Shown: positions 24,060-35,120 of the stretch, piece after piece
How positions within the stretch are numbered: position 1 is the first letter of the stretch
Layout: each line of letters starts with the position of its first letter
Assembly (NCBI GenBank): GCA_002687515.1
Contig: NZAK01000059.1
Span: forward strand, 1 to 49,757
Source of the DNA: Rhodospirillaceae bacterium
GTDB taxonomy: Bacteria > Pseudomonadota > Alphaproteobacteria > Rhodospirillales > UBA2165
Length of the DNA: 49,757 bases
Direction: 5' to 3'
Position numbers and translations under genes: made by a program
The notes under the pieces: generated by a model
Database searches by the model: none
The model's input: only the letters and a program-made list of their open reading frames with translations
Told to the model about the DNA's origin: nothing

Positions 24060-24430
24060 CCGGCCATGCCCAATACGCATGGCCGATGCGACATGCGACA
24101 CCGGTTTTCGTCATGGACATCCTACCCTTTTATACCCATTCATACCCTTTTGGGGACATTTAAGCTTGGCCGCCCCCCGCCCAACCCGCCAAAACCGGCA
24201 GCCGGCCATGCGGCAACCGCATGGCTTGAGCGGGAGGGCATCGGAGACGGGCGGCACCCCTCGGTTCGCGCCCCTTGGGCGCTCCGTCAAACTTCCTTAT
24301 TCACGATGTTAAAGAGCAGAGACATGATATAGAACGTATGTGGAACAATGCAAGGGGCCGGGAACCTTTAGGGGACCAACATAGGGGCAAAATCATCCCG
24401 GTCAAATGGATCCTATCAATCCGGAACCGC
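24060..24430. repeat. Dispersed intergenic repeat, copy B
   Basis: Second copy of the repeat at 6218-6617, same orientation. The best-conserved part runs from cggttcgcgcccc through ggaacaatgcaagggg, and both copies end with tcaatccggaaccgc. Copy B has different bases (about 24360-24410) where copy A has a 46-bp palindrome. It ends eight bp before the clpB stop, so both copies sit at the 3' end of a minus-strand gene. The 189 bp between its outer edge and the DMT gene (23871-24059) hold nothing I recognise. Confidence 0.85.
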
Positions 24431-24437
24431 TCTGGAT

Positions 24438-27035
24438 TCAGGCCGCTTCCGCCTCGATCTCCTGGCCGTTTATGGTCAGTCCGTCGGTGCCGGCGCCGAT
24501 ATGCACGGTTTCGCCCTCTTGGATGGAGCCATCCAGGATCATGCTGGCCAGCGGGTTTTCCAGGTTGCGCTGGATCACCCGTTTCAGGGGGCGGGCGCCG
24601 TAGACCTGGTCATAGCCGGCATCGGCCAGCCAGGCGCGCGCCGGGCCGTCCAGTTCGAGCGCGATATTACGGCTCTCCAGGCGGGCGACCAGGCGCGCCA
24701 GTTGGATATCGACAATGCCGTCCATATGTTCGCGGAACAGGCGGTGGAAGAGGATGATCTCGTCCAGCCGGTTGATGAATTCGGGCCGGAAGGCGGCACG
24801 CACCACCTCCATCACCTCGTCCCGGACCTCTATCGAATCATGGCCCTCGTCCTGGGCCGCCAGGATATCGCCGCCGAGGTTGGAAGTCAGGATGATCAGC
24901 GTGTTGCGGAAATCGACGGTGCGCCCATGGCCGTCGGTCAGGCGGCCGTCGTCGAGAACCTGCAGCAAGATGTTGAAGACGTCCGGATGCGCCTTTTCCA
25001 CCTCGTCGAACAGGATCACCTGATAGGGCCGGCGGCGGACGGCTTCGGTCAGGGCGCCGCCTTCGTCGTAACCGACATAGCCGGGCGGCGCACCGATCAG
25101 CCGCGCCACCGAATGTTTTTCCATGTATTCCGACATGTCGATGCGCTGCATGGCGCTTTCGTCATCGAACAGGAAGGCGGCCAGCGCCTTGGTCAGTTCG
25201 GTCTTGCCGACGCCGGTGGGGCCGATGAACAGGAACGATCCCAGGGGCCGCGCCGCATCCTGCAGCCCGGCGCGGGCGCGGCGCACGGCATTGGAAACCG
25301 CCGCCAGGGCTTCCGATTGGCCGATCACCCGTTCAGCGAGACGGTCTTCCATCTGCACCAGCTTTTCGCGCTCGCCTTGCAGCATTTTGTCCACCGGAAT
25401 GCCGGTCCAGCGTGAAACGATGGCGGCGATATGTTCGTCGGTGACCGCCTCTTGAACGATGTCGCGGTGCTCGGCCTCATCGGCGGCGGCAAGCTTTGCC
25501 TCCAACCCCGGGATCAGGCTGTATTGCAATTCGCCCGCCTGTTCCAGTTTGCCGTCGCGCAACGCCTTTTCCAGCTCGATCCGTGCCTGGTCCAGATGTT
25601 CCTTGATCTTGTGGGCTTCGGCGATTTCCTCTTTTTCGGCCTGCCATTGCCGGGTCAGGCGGTGGCTTTCCTCTTCCTGCTCTGCCAGTTCGACTTCCAG
25701 CTTCTCCAGCCGGTCCTGCGAGCCTTGATCGCTTTCCTTTTTCAATGCCTCGCGTTCGATCTTCAATTGGATGATGCGGCGGTCCAATTCGTCGATATCC
25801 TCGGGCTTCGAATCGACCTCCATGCGCAGCCGGCTGGCCGCCTCGTCCATCAAATCGATGGCCTTGTCGGGCAGGAAACGGTCGGTGATGTAGCGGGCCG
25901 ATAGGGTGGCCGCCGAAACCAGGGCGCCGTCGGTGATACGCACGCCGTGGTGCAGATCGTATTTTTCCTTGACCCCGCGCAGGATCGAAATGGTGTCCTC
26001 GACGCTGGGTTCGGCCACGAACACCGGCTGGAAGCGCCGCGCCAGCGCCGCGTCCTTTTCCACATGCTGGCGGTATTCGTTGAGGGTGGTGGCGCCGACG
26101 CAATGCAGCTCACCGCGCGCCAAGGCCGGCTTCAACAGGTTGGAGGCATCGATCGCCCCTTCCGCCGCGCCGGCACCGATGAGGGTGTGCATTTCGTCGA
26201 TAAAGAGAATGACTTCGCCGTCGGATTCGATGACTTCGCTGAGCACCGATTTCAGCCTTTCCTCGAACTCGCCCCGGAACTTGGCGCCGGCCAACAGCGC
26301 GCCCAGATCGAGAACCATCAGCCGCTTGCGGCTCAAGGCCTCGGGCACGTCGCCATTGACGATGCGCTGGGCCAGGCCCTCGACGATGGCGGTCTTGCCG
26401 ACACCGGGCTCGCCGATCAGCACCGGGTTGTTCTTGGTGCGCCGCGCCAGGACCTGGACCGTGCGCCGGATTTCCTCGTCGCGGCCGATGACCGGGTCGA
26501 GCCTGCTTTCGCGCGCCTCCTCGGTCAGGTCGCGGGCGAATTTATTGAGCGCGTCGTAGCCGTTTTCGGCGGTCGGCGTATCGGCGGTGCGGCCCTTGCG
26601 CACTTCCTCAATGGCTTGGTTCAGTTTTTGCGGTGTCACCCCGGCCTTTGCCAGGATTTCGTGGGCCTTGGTTCCGGGCACCAGCGCCAGCGCCAAGAGC
26701 ATGCGTTCGACGGTGACGTAGCTGTCGCCGGCTTTCTCGGCGATTTCCTCGGCGCGTTTCAGGACATTCGATGTTTCCGAGGACACGTAAACCTGACCGG
26801 CGCCCGATCCTTCGACACGGGGCAGGTGTTTGATCGCTTCCGTAACTTGGGCGAGGCATTGGGCGGCGTCCGCGCCAGAGGCGGCGAGCAGCCCCGCCGC
26901 CAGGCCTTCGCCGTCTTCCAGGAGCACCTTCAAGAGATGTTCGGGCGTCAGCTGTTGCTGATTGTCTCCGGAAGCGGCGGAATGGGCGGATTGGATGAAA
27001 CCGCGCGCGCGCTCGGTATATTTTTCAAAATCCAT
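24438..27035 (-). CDS. clpB: ATP-dependent disaggregase ClpB
   Basis: The full-length 865-aa Hsp100 chaperone has an N-terminal Clp-N domain (1-150), a first AAA+ module with Walker A GEPGVGKT, a coiled-coil middle domain (about 410-520, Glu/Lys/Gln-rich), and a second AAA+ module with GPTGVGKT and the arginine finger region. It ends with [20 protein letters not shown]. It resolubilises aggregated proteins with DnaK in the cytosol. AAAGGA precedes the ATG. A sigma-32-type promoter is placed 66-93 bp upstream of the ATG. Confidence 0.97.
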   Translation of the reverse strand: MDFEKYTERARGFIQSAHSAASGDNQQQLTPEHLLKVLLEDGEGLAAGLLAASGADAAQCLAQVTEAIKHLPRVEGSGAGQVYVSSETSNVLKRAEEIAEKAGDSYVTVERMLLALALVPGTKAHEILAKAGVTPQKLNQAIEEVRKGRTADTPTAENGYDALNKFARDLTEEARESRLDPVIGRDEEIRRTVQVLARRTKNNPVLIGEPGVGKTAIVEGLAQRIVNGDVPEALSRKRLMVLDLGALLAGAKFRGEFEERLKSVLSEVIESDGEVILFIDEMHTLIGAGAAEGAIDASNLLKPALARGELHCVGATTLNEYRQHVEKDAALARRFQPVFVAEPSVEDTISILRGVKEKYDLHHGVRITDGALVSAATLSARYITDRFLPDKAIDLMDEAASRLRMEVDSKPEDIDELDRRIIQLKIEREALKKESDQGSQDRLEKLEVELAEQEEESHRLTRQWQAEKEEIAEAHKIKEHLDQARIELEKALRDGKLEQAGELQYSLIPGLEAKLAAADEAEHRDIVQEAVTDEHIAAIVSRWTGIPVDKMLQGEREKLVQMEDRLAERVIGQSEALAAVSNAVRRARAGLQDAARPLGSFLFIGPTGVGKTELTKALAAFLFDDESAMQRIDMSEYMEKHSVARLIGAPPGYVGYDEGGALTEAVRRRPYQVILFDEVEKAHPDVFNILLQVLDDGRLTDGHGRTVDFRNTLIILTSNLGGDILAAQDEGHDSIEVRDEVMEVVRAAFRPEFINRLDEIILFHRLFREHMDGIVDIQLARLVARLESRNIALELDGPARAWLADAGYDQVYGARPLKRVIQRNLENPLASMILDGSIQEGETVHIGAGTDGLTINGQEIEAEAA

Positions 27036-27100
27036 TCTAATCCTTTCCCGCGACCGGTTCCGCCCCTTCGATGAGCGGGATCGTCGATCACGGTCTATTT

Positions 27101-27128
27101 ATATGGCGCGTTTCAAATTGGCCGCAAG
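27101..27128 (-). promoter_or_regulatory. Candidate sigma-32 heat-shock promoter of clpB
   Basis: On the minus strand CTTG (27125-27128) and CCATAT (27101-27106) are 18 bp apart, matching the alphaproteobacterial RpoH pattern CTTG-N17/18-CYTATNT at all but one core base. The distance to the clpB ATG (27035) fits a leader of about 55-60 nt. It lies in the divergent gap with the MOSC gene. Confidence 0.5.
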
Positions 27129-27146
27129 ACTGGTAATGCTTTTGCC

Positions 27147-27905
27147 ATGCCTATTATAGTCGAACATATCTACCGCTATCCAATTAAGGGGTTGTCGCCG
27201 GAACCGTTGCAAACGGTAAATTTAGAGGCCGGCGAGTGCCTGCCCGGCGACCGCGCCTATGCCCTGGCGCGTCCCGGCGCGCCGTTCGATGCATCGAAGC
27301 CTGCGCATTTGCCGAAAACCCATTTCCTCATGCTGATGCGCGACGAGGCATTGGCGTCACTGGACACCGCGTTCGATGATGCAACAAAGACGCTGCTGAT
27401 TTCCGAGGGTGGCGTCACGCGCCTCGAGGCATCGGTTGAGAGCGATGAGGGGCGCGCCGCGATAACCGCTTTTTTCAAACCGTTTTTGGGATCGGGCGCG
27501 GCGTCGGCGCCGGACCTGGCGCACGCGCCCGGCCACACATTTTCCGACAAGCCGGCCAAGGTGGTTTCGTTGATCAATCTGGCGTCGGTGGATGCGCTGT
27601 CGAAAGTGGTGGGGCGCACCGTCGATCCGCTGCGTTTCCGCGCCAACATCTATTTTCAGGGCGCGCCGGCCTGGGCCGAGTTCGAATGGCTGGGACGAAA
27701 TTTGACGGTGGGTGATTGCGCCCTGGAGGTTATCGACCGCATTCCGCGGTGCGCGGCTACCGATGTCGATCCGCAAACGGCGCGCCGCGACATGCACATT
27801 CCGAAAACGCTGATGGACAGCTACGGGCATATGGATATGGGACTCTACGCCCGCGTCAGCGACGGGGGAGCTTTGGAAATCGGGGATTTGATCGAAGTAG
27901 ATTAA
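27147..27905 (+). CDS. MOSC-domain protein
   Basis: This 252-aa protein has an N-terminal MOSC beta-barrel part (IYRYPIKGLSPEPLQ, ECLPGDRAYALAR) and a C-terminal MOSC domain with the conserved cysteine in DRIPRCAATDVDPQT. MOSC proteins of this layout carry a molybdenum cofactor sulfur or act in N-hydroxylated base reduction (YcbX/mARC-like). The Cys is at the usual cofactor-ligand position. Its stop overlaps the convergent DUF4167 stop by four bases. A role in detoxifying N-hydroxy compounds is an inference. Confidence 0.85.
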   Translation: MPIIVEHIYRYPIKGLSPEPLQTVNLEAGECLPGDRAYALARPGAPFDASKPAHLPKTHFLMLMRDEALASLDTAFDDATKTLLISEGGVTRLEASVESDEGRAAITAFFKPFLGSGAASAPDLAHAPGHTFSDKPAKVVSLINLASVDALSKVVGRTVDPLRFRANIYFQGAPAWAEFEWLGRNLTVGDCALEVIDRIPRCAATDVDPQTARRDMHIPKTLMDSYGHMDMGLYARVSDGGALEIGDLIEVD

Positions 27906-28522
27906 GCGACGGCGCTATCGCGGTCGCTGTCTTCGTTATCGGATGCCGTATCGGCATCGTTGGTGGCTGCTTCGGCGCTATCGGCGGCCGCTTCCGGCTG
28001 TTCCGCCGGTTGTGGCACATTTGTCCTCTCGACCACCGCTTCGCCATCGCCCGGCGGTATATCGACGCTGGGCTGTTCGCTGCCCGCCAAATCGGCCGTG
28101 GCCGGTTCCTGGATGGTTGTTTTAGCGGTTTCCGGCTTGCTTTCAGGTGTAGCGCTTGCCGAGCTGTCCTGCGGATTACCCTGGGATGGCGCTTCCTGCT
28201 GCTGCTGATTGCGGTTTCGCCGGCCGCGCCCGCCATCGCGTCCCCCGTCGCGTCCCCCGTCGCGTCCATCGCGCCCGTCGCCGTTTTCCTGGGCGCCGAG
28301 GACACGGAAATAATGTTCCGCGTGCTGGAAATAATTCTCGGACGAGATGCGATCCCCCGACGCCATCGCGTCGCGCCCGAGGGTGAGGTATTTCTCATAG
28401 ACCTGCTGCGCGCTGCCGCGAACCCGGACCTCTGGCCCGTTGCTGTCAAAGCTGTTGTTTTTCGATTGCCGTTTACCATTTCCACGGCCGCGCGGCCGCC
28501 GAGAATTCGAGCTTTGCTTCAT
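27902..28522 (-). CDS. DUF4167 domain protein
   Basis: This 206-aa protein has a conserved N-terminal DUF4167 segment (about 25-80: VRVRGSAQQVYEKYLTLGRDAMASGDRISSENYFQHAEHYFRVL), typical of Alphaproteobacteria. An Arg/Gly/Asp-rich repeat (DGGRDGGRDGGRGRR) and a long acidic, Ala/Pro-rich, likely disordered tail follow. The repeats match a 12-bp tandem DNA repeat at 28237-28272. The basic, Gly-rich part suggests nucleic-acid binding, but the function is unknown. Confidence 0.87.
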   Translation of the reverse strand: MKQSSNSRRPRGRGNGKRQSKNNSFDSNGPEVRVRGSAQQVYEKYLTLGRDAMASGDRISSENYFQHAEHYFRVLGAQENGDGRDGRDGGRDGGRDGGRGRRNRNQQQQEAPSQGNPQDSSASATPESKPETAKTTIQEPATADLAGSEQPSVDIPPGDGEAVVERTNVPQPAEQPEAAADSAEAATNDADTASDNEDSDRDSAVA

Positions 28523-28655
28523 GTTACCCTTACTTCATTGCTCTAATTTGATTTGTCCGGTCCCCGCCGCATAACTGCTAACCGCGCGCCATCTTGGCGC
28601 AATTCCCTCGGTTTCCATCGGCATTAAGGAGCGGAGTTTTTTTCCGTCAAACGGA

Positions 28656-28676
28656 GCGGGATACTTCCTATCCCGC
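28656..28676. terminator. Hairpin between DUF4167 and prmC
   Basis: The 8-bp arms gcgggata and tatcccgc flank a 5-nt loop (cttcc). It lies between prmC and the DUF4167 gene, both on the minus strand. It may end the hisS-hemA-prfA-prmC transcript, but no clear U-tract follows on that strand. Confidence 0.35.
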
Positions 28677-28733
28677 GCAATCCCCACAATTTGAACCTAG
28701 TTATCCCAGCCATCTTTTCAAACCTTTTTTTAC

Positions 28734-29611
28734 CTAAATATCATGTTTTTTTAGTGTTGCTAAAAGGCAACGGTCGTGACCGGCAAGGTCTTTTAGCGGT
28801 TTTTGAACCTTAAGTCCCTCAAATTTAAGGATTTCGGCAACCTGGTGGGCCTGCCTGGCTCCGATTTCCAGGATCGCGAGCCCGCCCGGCGCCAATAGGC
28901 CGGGCAGGCGCCCGGCGATCTGGCGATAGGCGTTAAGGCCGTCGGTCCCGCCAAGCAGTGCCCGGGGCGGCTCAAATTCGCGAACCGTCGGCGCCAGATC
29001 CGGCCATTCATCAGCCGAAATATAGGGCGGATTGGAGACGACAATGTGAAATTCGCCTGGCTTGGTGCCGCTGTTCAGGCAATCCGCCCAATTTCCGCAA
29101 AGGATGCGCGCCCGATCCGAAAAACCCAGCCGCTCGGCGTTGGCGCGGGCGACGGTGGCGGCGCCGGCATCGATATCGACGCCGACGCCGGTGGCATCTT
29201 TGAACTCGCTGAGCAGCGCCAGAAGCAGGCAACCGGTGCCGGTGCCGAGATCGAGTATGCGGGGCCGGTCCGGCAATCGCGCGCGATTGGCGAGGGCCGC
29301 TTCGACCAGGCATTCGCTGTCGGGTCTGGGAATCAGCGTTTGCCGCGTGACCAGGAAATCAAGGCTCCAAAATTCGCGCGTTCCGATGAGATAGGCCAAG
29401 GGCTCGCCCCGCGTTCTGCGCGCCGCCAGCTTGGCAACGGCGGCGGAGGCGGCGGTTTCGATGGCGCGCTCCGGCGCGCCCAGCGCCGCCATGCGCCCAA
29501 AACCGGTCACATGTTCCACCAATAGGCCGGTCTCCAGGCGCGCCGCTTCGATCCCGGCGGCGGCCAGGGTTTCGGTCGTCTTGCCCATGAGGGTGCCTAG
29601 ATTCACGGGGC

Positions 29612-29615
<4 letters not shown>
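28734..29615 (-). CDS. prmC: Peptide chain release factor N5-glutamine methyltransferase
   Basis: This 293-aa Class I methyltransferase has the SAM-binding motif [16 protein letters not shown] and the catalytic NPPY (VVSNPPYI), which methylates the Gln of the GGQ motif in release factors. It starts with GTG (29615), overlapping the prfA TGA stop by four bases (GTGA), which explains the coupling of substrate and enzyme. A normal N-terminal helical domain (1-70) precedes the catalytic domain. Confidence 0.95.
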
Positions 29616-30697
<1,082 letters not shown>

Positions 30698-30720
30698 ATC
30701 GGACTATCCAAGTAAAAGTG

Positions 30721-31902
30721 TTAGCGGTTTCGTTTGCCGCGAAAAAACCGGTCGATCAAAAGCCGTGTTGCCTTGTCAGCGTCACCCTCGGCTTCCTCAA
30801 GCACTTTGCGGCGCATTAATTCCAGATTATCGGATTCGGCGCGCGGCGCTTCCGGATTTCCCGGTTCGTCGGCATATTTGGAGGCTGCCTGGGACACCAG
30901 ATCGCGCGCGCTTTGCGCATCGGCCTCGCGTGACGACCGGCCCTCGCGGGTGACACGTTCAAGATCATCAAGGGTATAAAGAAAGGCATCCTCGATGGAT
31001 TCCACGGATTTGTCGATATCGCCCGGAACGCCGGTATCGATCAGGAATTGGGGACGCCGCCGGCGCGCGCGCAACGCCGCCGCAACCATTGCCTTGCCCA
31101 GCACGAAGCGCCGCGTATTGACCGAAGTGATTACGATATCGGCTTCTTCCAGCCTTTGCGGCAGGCTGTCGAAGGCGACCGCGTGGCAGTTCAATTGCTG
31201 GGCCATAGCTTCGGCCCGGGTTTCCAGTGAATGGGTGACGTTAAGATCGCCAAGGCCGGTGGACAAAAAGCTGGACCCCAGAAGTTCGCCCATTTCACCG
31301 GCGCCGATAAGCAAGCCCCGGCAGCGCGCCAGATCGCCATGTATGTCGCGCGCCACCTCGACGGCGGCGGCCGAGATGGAAACCGGGCGCTGCCCGATGC
31401 CGGTCTTTTTGTAGACCTGTTCGCTGACTTGGATGGCGGCGTCCATCAATGGGCCGAGCACGGGTCCGGCCACGTTTTCCCGCGTCGCCGTAGCGTAGGC
31501 GGTGCCTACCTGATCTAGGAAACGCGCATCGCCGATCACCAGGCATTCCAAACCGGAGGCGACGGCGAAGGCGTGCTTTACCGCTTCGCCGCCCGACAGG
31601 AGATAGCTTTGGTTCTCGATATCGGAACGGCTGACGCCGGCGTTGGCGGCCAATAGTTTTCGAATTTCGTCGCCGGTTTCGAGGGGCTCGTCGGCGATCG
31701 TATAAATCTCGGTTCGGTCAATGCTCGACAGGACCAGAACCTCGTCCAGGCCGGCGCGCCTGAGGCGGCCATAAAAGGCCGGCAGTTCGCTGGCATCGAG
31801 AAACAGCCGGTCGCGCAATATCATCGTCGATGAGCGATGGTCGGCGCCCACCACCATCAAATGCTGGATAGGACTGTTCCCTTGTTTTTCGGCGTCGGTC
31901 AC
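30721..31902 (-). CDS. hemA: Glutamyl-tRNA reductase-like protein lacking the catalytic Cys
   Basis: This 393-aa protein shows the three-part GluTR fold: an N-terminal catalytic domain (VVGADHRSSTMILRDRLFL), an NAD(P)-binding domain (GLLIGAGEMGELLGSSFL, FLIDTGVPGDIDKSVESI) and a C-terminal dimerisation helix (LELMRRKVLEEAEGDADKATRLL). The nucleophilic Cys of STCNRTE, which attacks Glu-tRNA, is Ile61 here (LSSIDRTEIY), confirmed at codon ATT, 31720-31722. A second conserved block, GEPQILGQ, is GDARFLDQ. As most Alphaproteobacteria make 5-aminolevulinate by ALA synthase, this may be a non-catalytic relic or have another role. GTG start; four bases separate it from hisS. Confidence 0.85.
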   Translation of the reverse strand: MTDAEKQGNSPIQHLMVVGADHRSSTMILRDRLFLDASELPAFYGRLRRAGLDEVLVLSSIDRTEIYTIADEPLETGDEIRKLLAANAGVSRSDIENQSYLLSGGEAVKHAFAVASGLECLVIGDARFLDQVGTAYATATRENVAGPVLGPLMDAAIQVSEQVYKKTGIGQRPVSISAAAVEVARDIHGDLARCRGLLIGAGEMGELLGSSFLSTGLGDLNVTHSLETRAEAMAQQLNCHAVAFDSLPQRLEEADIVITSVNTRRFVLGKAMVAAALRARRRRPQFLIDTGVPGDIDKSVESIEDAFLYTLDDLERVTREGRSSREADAQSARDLVSQAASKYADEPGNPEAPRAESDNLELMRRKVLEEAEGDADKATRLLIDRFFRGKRNR

Positions 31903-31906
31903 GCGT

Positions 31907-33154
31907 TTATTCTCCCGCTCCGGTCAGATGTTCGGCAACCTGATCCAAGGATACCTCGGATTGGGCTCCGGAATCCATATCTCGTAGCGTCGCCGCGCCG
32001 CGCGCCAGTTCATCGTCGCCTAGCAATACCGCCCAGCGGGCATTGACCTTATCGGCGCGCTTCATGCGTTTGCTCATATTACCCGAATATCCAAGATCCA
32101 CCGCGATGCCGGCGCGGCGCAGGTTTTGCGTCAAATCAAGGGCTGCCGCTTCGGCGTCCTTGCCGACCGGAACGACCGCAACGGGACGCTTCGCGGTGTC
32201 CGCCTCGCCGGTCAAAAGGGCCAGCCTCTCGACACCCGCCGCCCAGCCGGTACCCGGCGTTTGGCGCCCGCCCATCTGCTGAAATAGGCCGTCATAACGC
32301 CCGCCGGCGAGAACCGTTCCCTGCGCGCCCAACTCATCGGTCGTGAATTCGAAGGCGGTATGACAATAATAGTCGAGCCCGCGCACCAGCCGGTTGTTGA
32401 TTTCGTGGGCAACACCCAGCTTTTCCAGGCCTTCGCGGACGCTGTCGAAAAATGCGCGCGACGTATCGTTGAGGCAATCGGTCAAGACCGGCGCGTTCTC
32501 GATCACGCCGCGGTCGCCATCATCCTTGGAATCGAGGATACGCAGCGGGTTGCGCTGCAGCCGCTCGCGGCTGTCGCCGGACAGTTCATCCTGGCGGCCT
32601 TGCAGATAATCGACCAGGAGGTCCCGATAGGCGGCGCGGCTTTCGCCGTCGCCGAGAGTGTTTAATTCCAGGGTCACCTTGTCGCCGACGCCGAGCTGGC
32701 CCAGAAACTGATTGGCGAGGGCGATCACCTCGATATCGGCAAGTGGCTGGGCTACGCCGATCAGTTCGACACCGACTTGATTGAACTGGCGGCGGCGGCC
32801 CTTTTGCGGCCGCTCGTAGCGGAACATGGGTCCGCGGTAGAAATATTTAAGCGGCAGATCCTGCTGCAACCCGCCGGACATGACGGCGCGGGCAACGCCG
32901 GCAGTGCCCTCGGGCCGCAGCGTAATGCTATCGCCGCCGCGATCCTCGAAACTATACATTTCCTTGGTCACAATGTCGGACGTATCACCGAGGGTTCGCG
33001 AAAAGACCTCGGTGAATTCGAATATGGGCGTCGTGATCTCGCCATAGCCATAGAGTTCGGCGACATCGAAGGCGATGCGCTCGACGCGCCGCAATTGGCG
33101 GCTTTCGCTGGGAAGCACGTCCTGGGTGCCGCGAACGGGTTTAAGAGACGCCAT
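31907..33154 (-). CDS. hisS: Histidyl-tRNA synthetase
   Basis: This 415-aa class II synthetase has motif 2 (MFRYERPQKGRRRQFNQVGVE), the HisA motif (RGLDYYCHTAFEF), motif 3 (AGVERLALL) and a C-terminal anticodon-binding domain (AVVPVGKDAEAAALDLTQNLR). It charges tRNA-His in the cytosol. It is first in the hisS-hemA-prfA-prmC operon, and its stop lies four bases before the hemA GTG. Confidence 0.97.
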   Translation of the reverse strand: MASLKPVRGTQDVLPSESRQLRRVERIAFDVAELYGYGEITTPIFEFTEVFSRTLGDTSDIVTKEMYSFEDRGGDSITLRPEGTAGVARAVMSGGLQQDLPLKYFYRGPMFRYERPQKGRRRQFNQVGVELIGVAQPLADIEVIALANQFLGQLGVGDKVTLELNTLGDGESRAAYRDLLVDYLQGRQDELSGDSRERLQRNPLRILDSKDDGDRGVIENAPVLTDCLNDTSRAFFDSVREGLEKLGVAHEINNRLVRGLDYYCHTAFEFTTDELGAQGTVLAGGRYDGLFQQMGGRQTPGTGWAAGVERLALLTGEADTAKRPVAVVPVGKDAEAAALDLTQNLRRAGIAVDLGYSGNMSKRMKRADKVNARWAVLLGDDELARGAATLRDMDSGAQSEVSLDQVAEHLTGAGE

Positions 33155-33263
33155 GAACCGAACTTGCCTTAAACACTGTAAATGAATTGAAAATAATTGC
33201 GGGCGCTACCGTTTGATAAACAACGCGGCCGGGTCCGCGTCAAGCGCTGTCCTGCGGTTCGGA

Positions 33264-34895
33264 TTATTGGGTGACGGCGGTGCCTTTGGAAAGCTTTTCG
33301 GCATCCAAGGCCACGTTGCGGCGGACCGTGCCCACCGGGCCGATCGAGGGAACGATTTTGCCATCCACTTCGATTTCCAGGGCGCCGGCATTTCCGGTCA
33401 GAAGGCTGAGACCGCGCCGTGCCGGAACTTCATAGGTATCGCCGCTGCGTAAGAGTCGGGTCATTACCAGTTGGTTGGCATCGATATCGCGTACCTGGAT
33501 CCAGCTATCGATGACCGCCCGGATAATGATTTGGCGCGGCGCCGGCTCGGCGGCGGGTTGCGGCGGCGCTTCGGCACCGGTTTCAACGGCCGCCGTGGGC
33601 GCCGCTTCCGGTTCAGCCCTATTATCGCCGGCAGCCGGCGCATCGGTTGCCGCCGGCTCCGGTCCTTGGCGGGCATCGGATCCGCCGGGAAGCGCGGCAA
33701 GCTGTTCGCTGGCGGGTTCGCGGGCCGCCGGTTCCGGGGCTGTTGGCTCGGTCGCCGGTACAGATGGCGCCGGTACAGATGGCGCCGCTTCGGATGGCGC
33801 CGCTTCGTTGGCGGCCGGGACCGGGGCTGGTTGTTCGGGCGCCGCCGCCGTCGCTTCCACCGGCTCCGGCTCGGATGCGGGCGCTACGGGCGAAGCTTGC
33901 GGCGCGGGTTGCGCCGGCCCGGAGGTTTGCCCGGACGCTATTTGTTCAGACGGCGCCTGCACTTGCGGCTGAGATTCCGGTGCCGCCGGCGTTTCGCTCA
34001 CCGCCGAGTTTTCGCCGAGCCGTGCCGCGGCGGTTGTCTGCGGCGTTTCTGGTGCGGATTCTGGTGTGGATTCTGGTGTGGATTCTGGCGGCATTTCTGG
34101 TGCCGTCCGTGCCGTGGCCTGTTGGCGGATGGCCGGTTCCGGGATCGGGGCCGTTTCCGTCTTTTCCGGTGTCTGATCTTGAACAGCCGACGCAGCGAGC
34201 CTTCCGGTACCGGTTTCGACTGCGTCTTGAGACGAAGCGTTATCGGTTTCTGAGGCGGGCGGCAGGCTGTCGGTTGCGGCGGTTGTGGCGGCCGTACCCG
34301 GCGCCGGCGCCTCGGTTTTTTCGCCGTTGCCGGTGCCGGCCGAAGCGGCGGCGGCACTGGACGGTTGACCCAAATTGGCGGGGCGTACCGTCACCGGCGT
34401 TCCCGCCGCCGCGCTATCCGCGACCGAGCCGGCAATTTTCTGGGGAACGGGTTCGACTGTCGCCACCGCGAAGCGGTCCGAGGTATTCAGGAAATACCAG
34501 GCACCGTAGCCGACCGCCACAACCAGCAGGCCGACCATCACGATGGCGACGCGCGGAATTCCGTTTTCCGGGACGACGGTCGGAAAGGCGAGGTCTTGCG
34601 CCGCGCCGTCGGACAGGATTTCGCCGCGATAGCGGTCGACCACCAACTGGCCATCGAGCCCGAGATATTCGGCGTAGGTGCGGATGAATCCGACGGCATA
34701 AGTGTTACCGGGCAAAGCGTCGAAGCGGCCATCCTCGATGGCCTCGAGATAGACCAAGCGGATACGCAACTGGGCGGCGACATCGGCCAATTCCTCGCCG
34801 CAGCGCAGGCGCGAAGCGCGCAGAAAGGCGCCTACATCGGCGCCGGTTTTAGCGCCCGCCTCTGCGTCCATTTGATGATGTAACATATCGTTCAT
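33264..34895 (-). CDS. rodZ: RodZ-like cytoskeleton protein (HTH + TM + DUF4115)
   Basis: This 543-aa protein has an N-terminal Xre-like helix-turn-helix domain (about 20-90: LRASRLRCGEELADVAAQLRIR..YLEAIEDGRFDALPG), one TM segment near 117-140 (VAIVMVGLLVVAVGYGAWYFL) and a very long Ala/Pro/Glu/Ser-rich periplasmic linker (about 150-445). A C-terminal DUF4115 domain follows (QIIIRAVIDSWIQVRDIDANQLVMTRLLRSGDTYEVP). RodZ couples MreB to cell-wall synthesis. The linker holds short repeats (PESTPESTPESAPE, PSEAAPSVPAPSVPA) that match a 12-bp DNA repeat near 34056, and is longer than usual. Low-GC DNA upstream probably carries its promoter. Confidence 0.88.
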   Translation of the reverse strand: MNDMLHHQMDAEAGAKTGADVGAFLRASRLRCGEELADVAAQLRIRLVYLEAIEDGRFDALPGNTYAVGFIRTYAEYLGLDGQLVVDRYRGEILSDGAAQDLAFPTVVPENGIPRVAIVMVGLLVVAVGYGAWYFLNTSDRFAVATVEPVPQKIAGSVADSAAAGTPVTVRPANLGQPSSAAAASAGTGNGEKTEAPAPGTAATTAATDSLPPASETDNASSQDAVETGTGRLAASAVQDQTPEKTETAPIPEPAIRQQATARTAPEMPPESTPESTPESAPETPQTTAAARLGENSAVSETPAAPESQPQVQAPSEQIASGQTSGPAQPAPQASPVAPASEPEPVEATAAAPEQPAPVPAANEAAPSEAAPSVPAPSVPATEPTAPEPAAREPASEQLAALPGGSDARQGPEPAATDAPAAGDNRAEPEAAPTAAVETGAEAPPQPAAEPAPRQIIIRAVIDSWIQVRDIDANQLVMTRLLRSGDTYEVPARRGLSLLTGNAGALEIEVDGKIVPSIGPVGTVRRNVALDAEKLSKGTAVTQ

Positions 34896-35120
34896 CGAAT
34901 CGTTTCCGGCCTCATTTGCGAATATTTCTTATTGCAAATGGTCAGCCGCCCGAAACAAGCGCCGAATAACCCAGACCAATTATGTAGCCGCCTCACTTAA
35001 GCGCCTACAATCACACAATATTTCGCGAAATACCAAATACTCTCATTCGAGATGTGAATTTACAGATAAAACGCGAATCCCACAAGATTCTTTTATAAGC
35101 GGCGCCGAATATTAACGAAC
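34896..35120. other. AT-rich gap between ptsP and rodZ-like gene
   Basis: This 225-bp gap is clearly AT-richer than its surroundings. It has a perfect 14-bp palindrome tatttcgcgaaata (35019-35032), about 125 bp upstream of the rodZ-like ATG. It probably holds the rodZ promoter; I see no gene or RNA in it. Confidence 0.45.

Noticed and set aside
28237-28272. 12-bp tandem repeat (cgcgtcccccgt units)
   Set aside because: It encodes the DGGR repeats of the DUF4167 protein, a coding low-complexity tract rather than a separate element.
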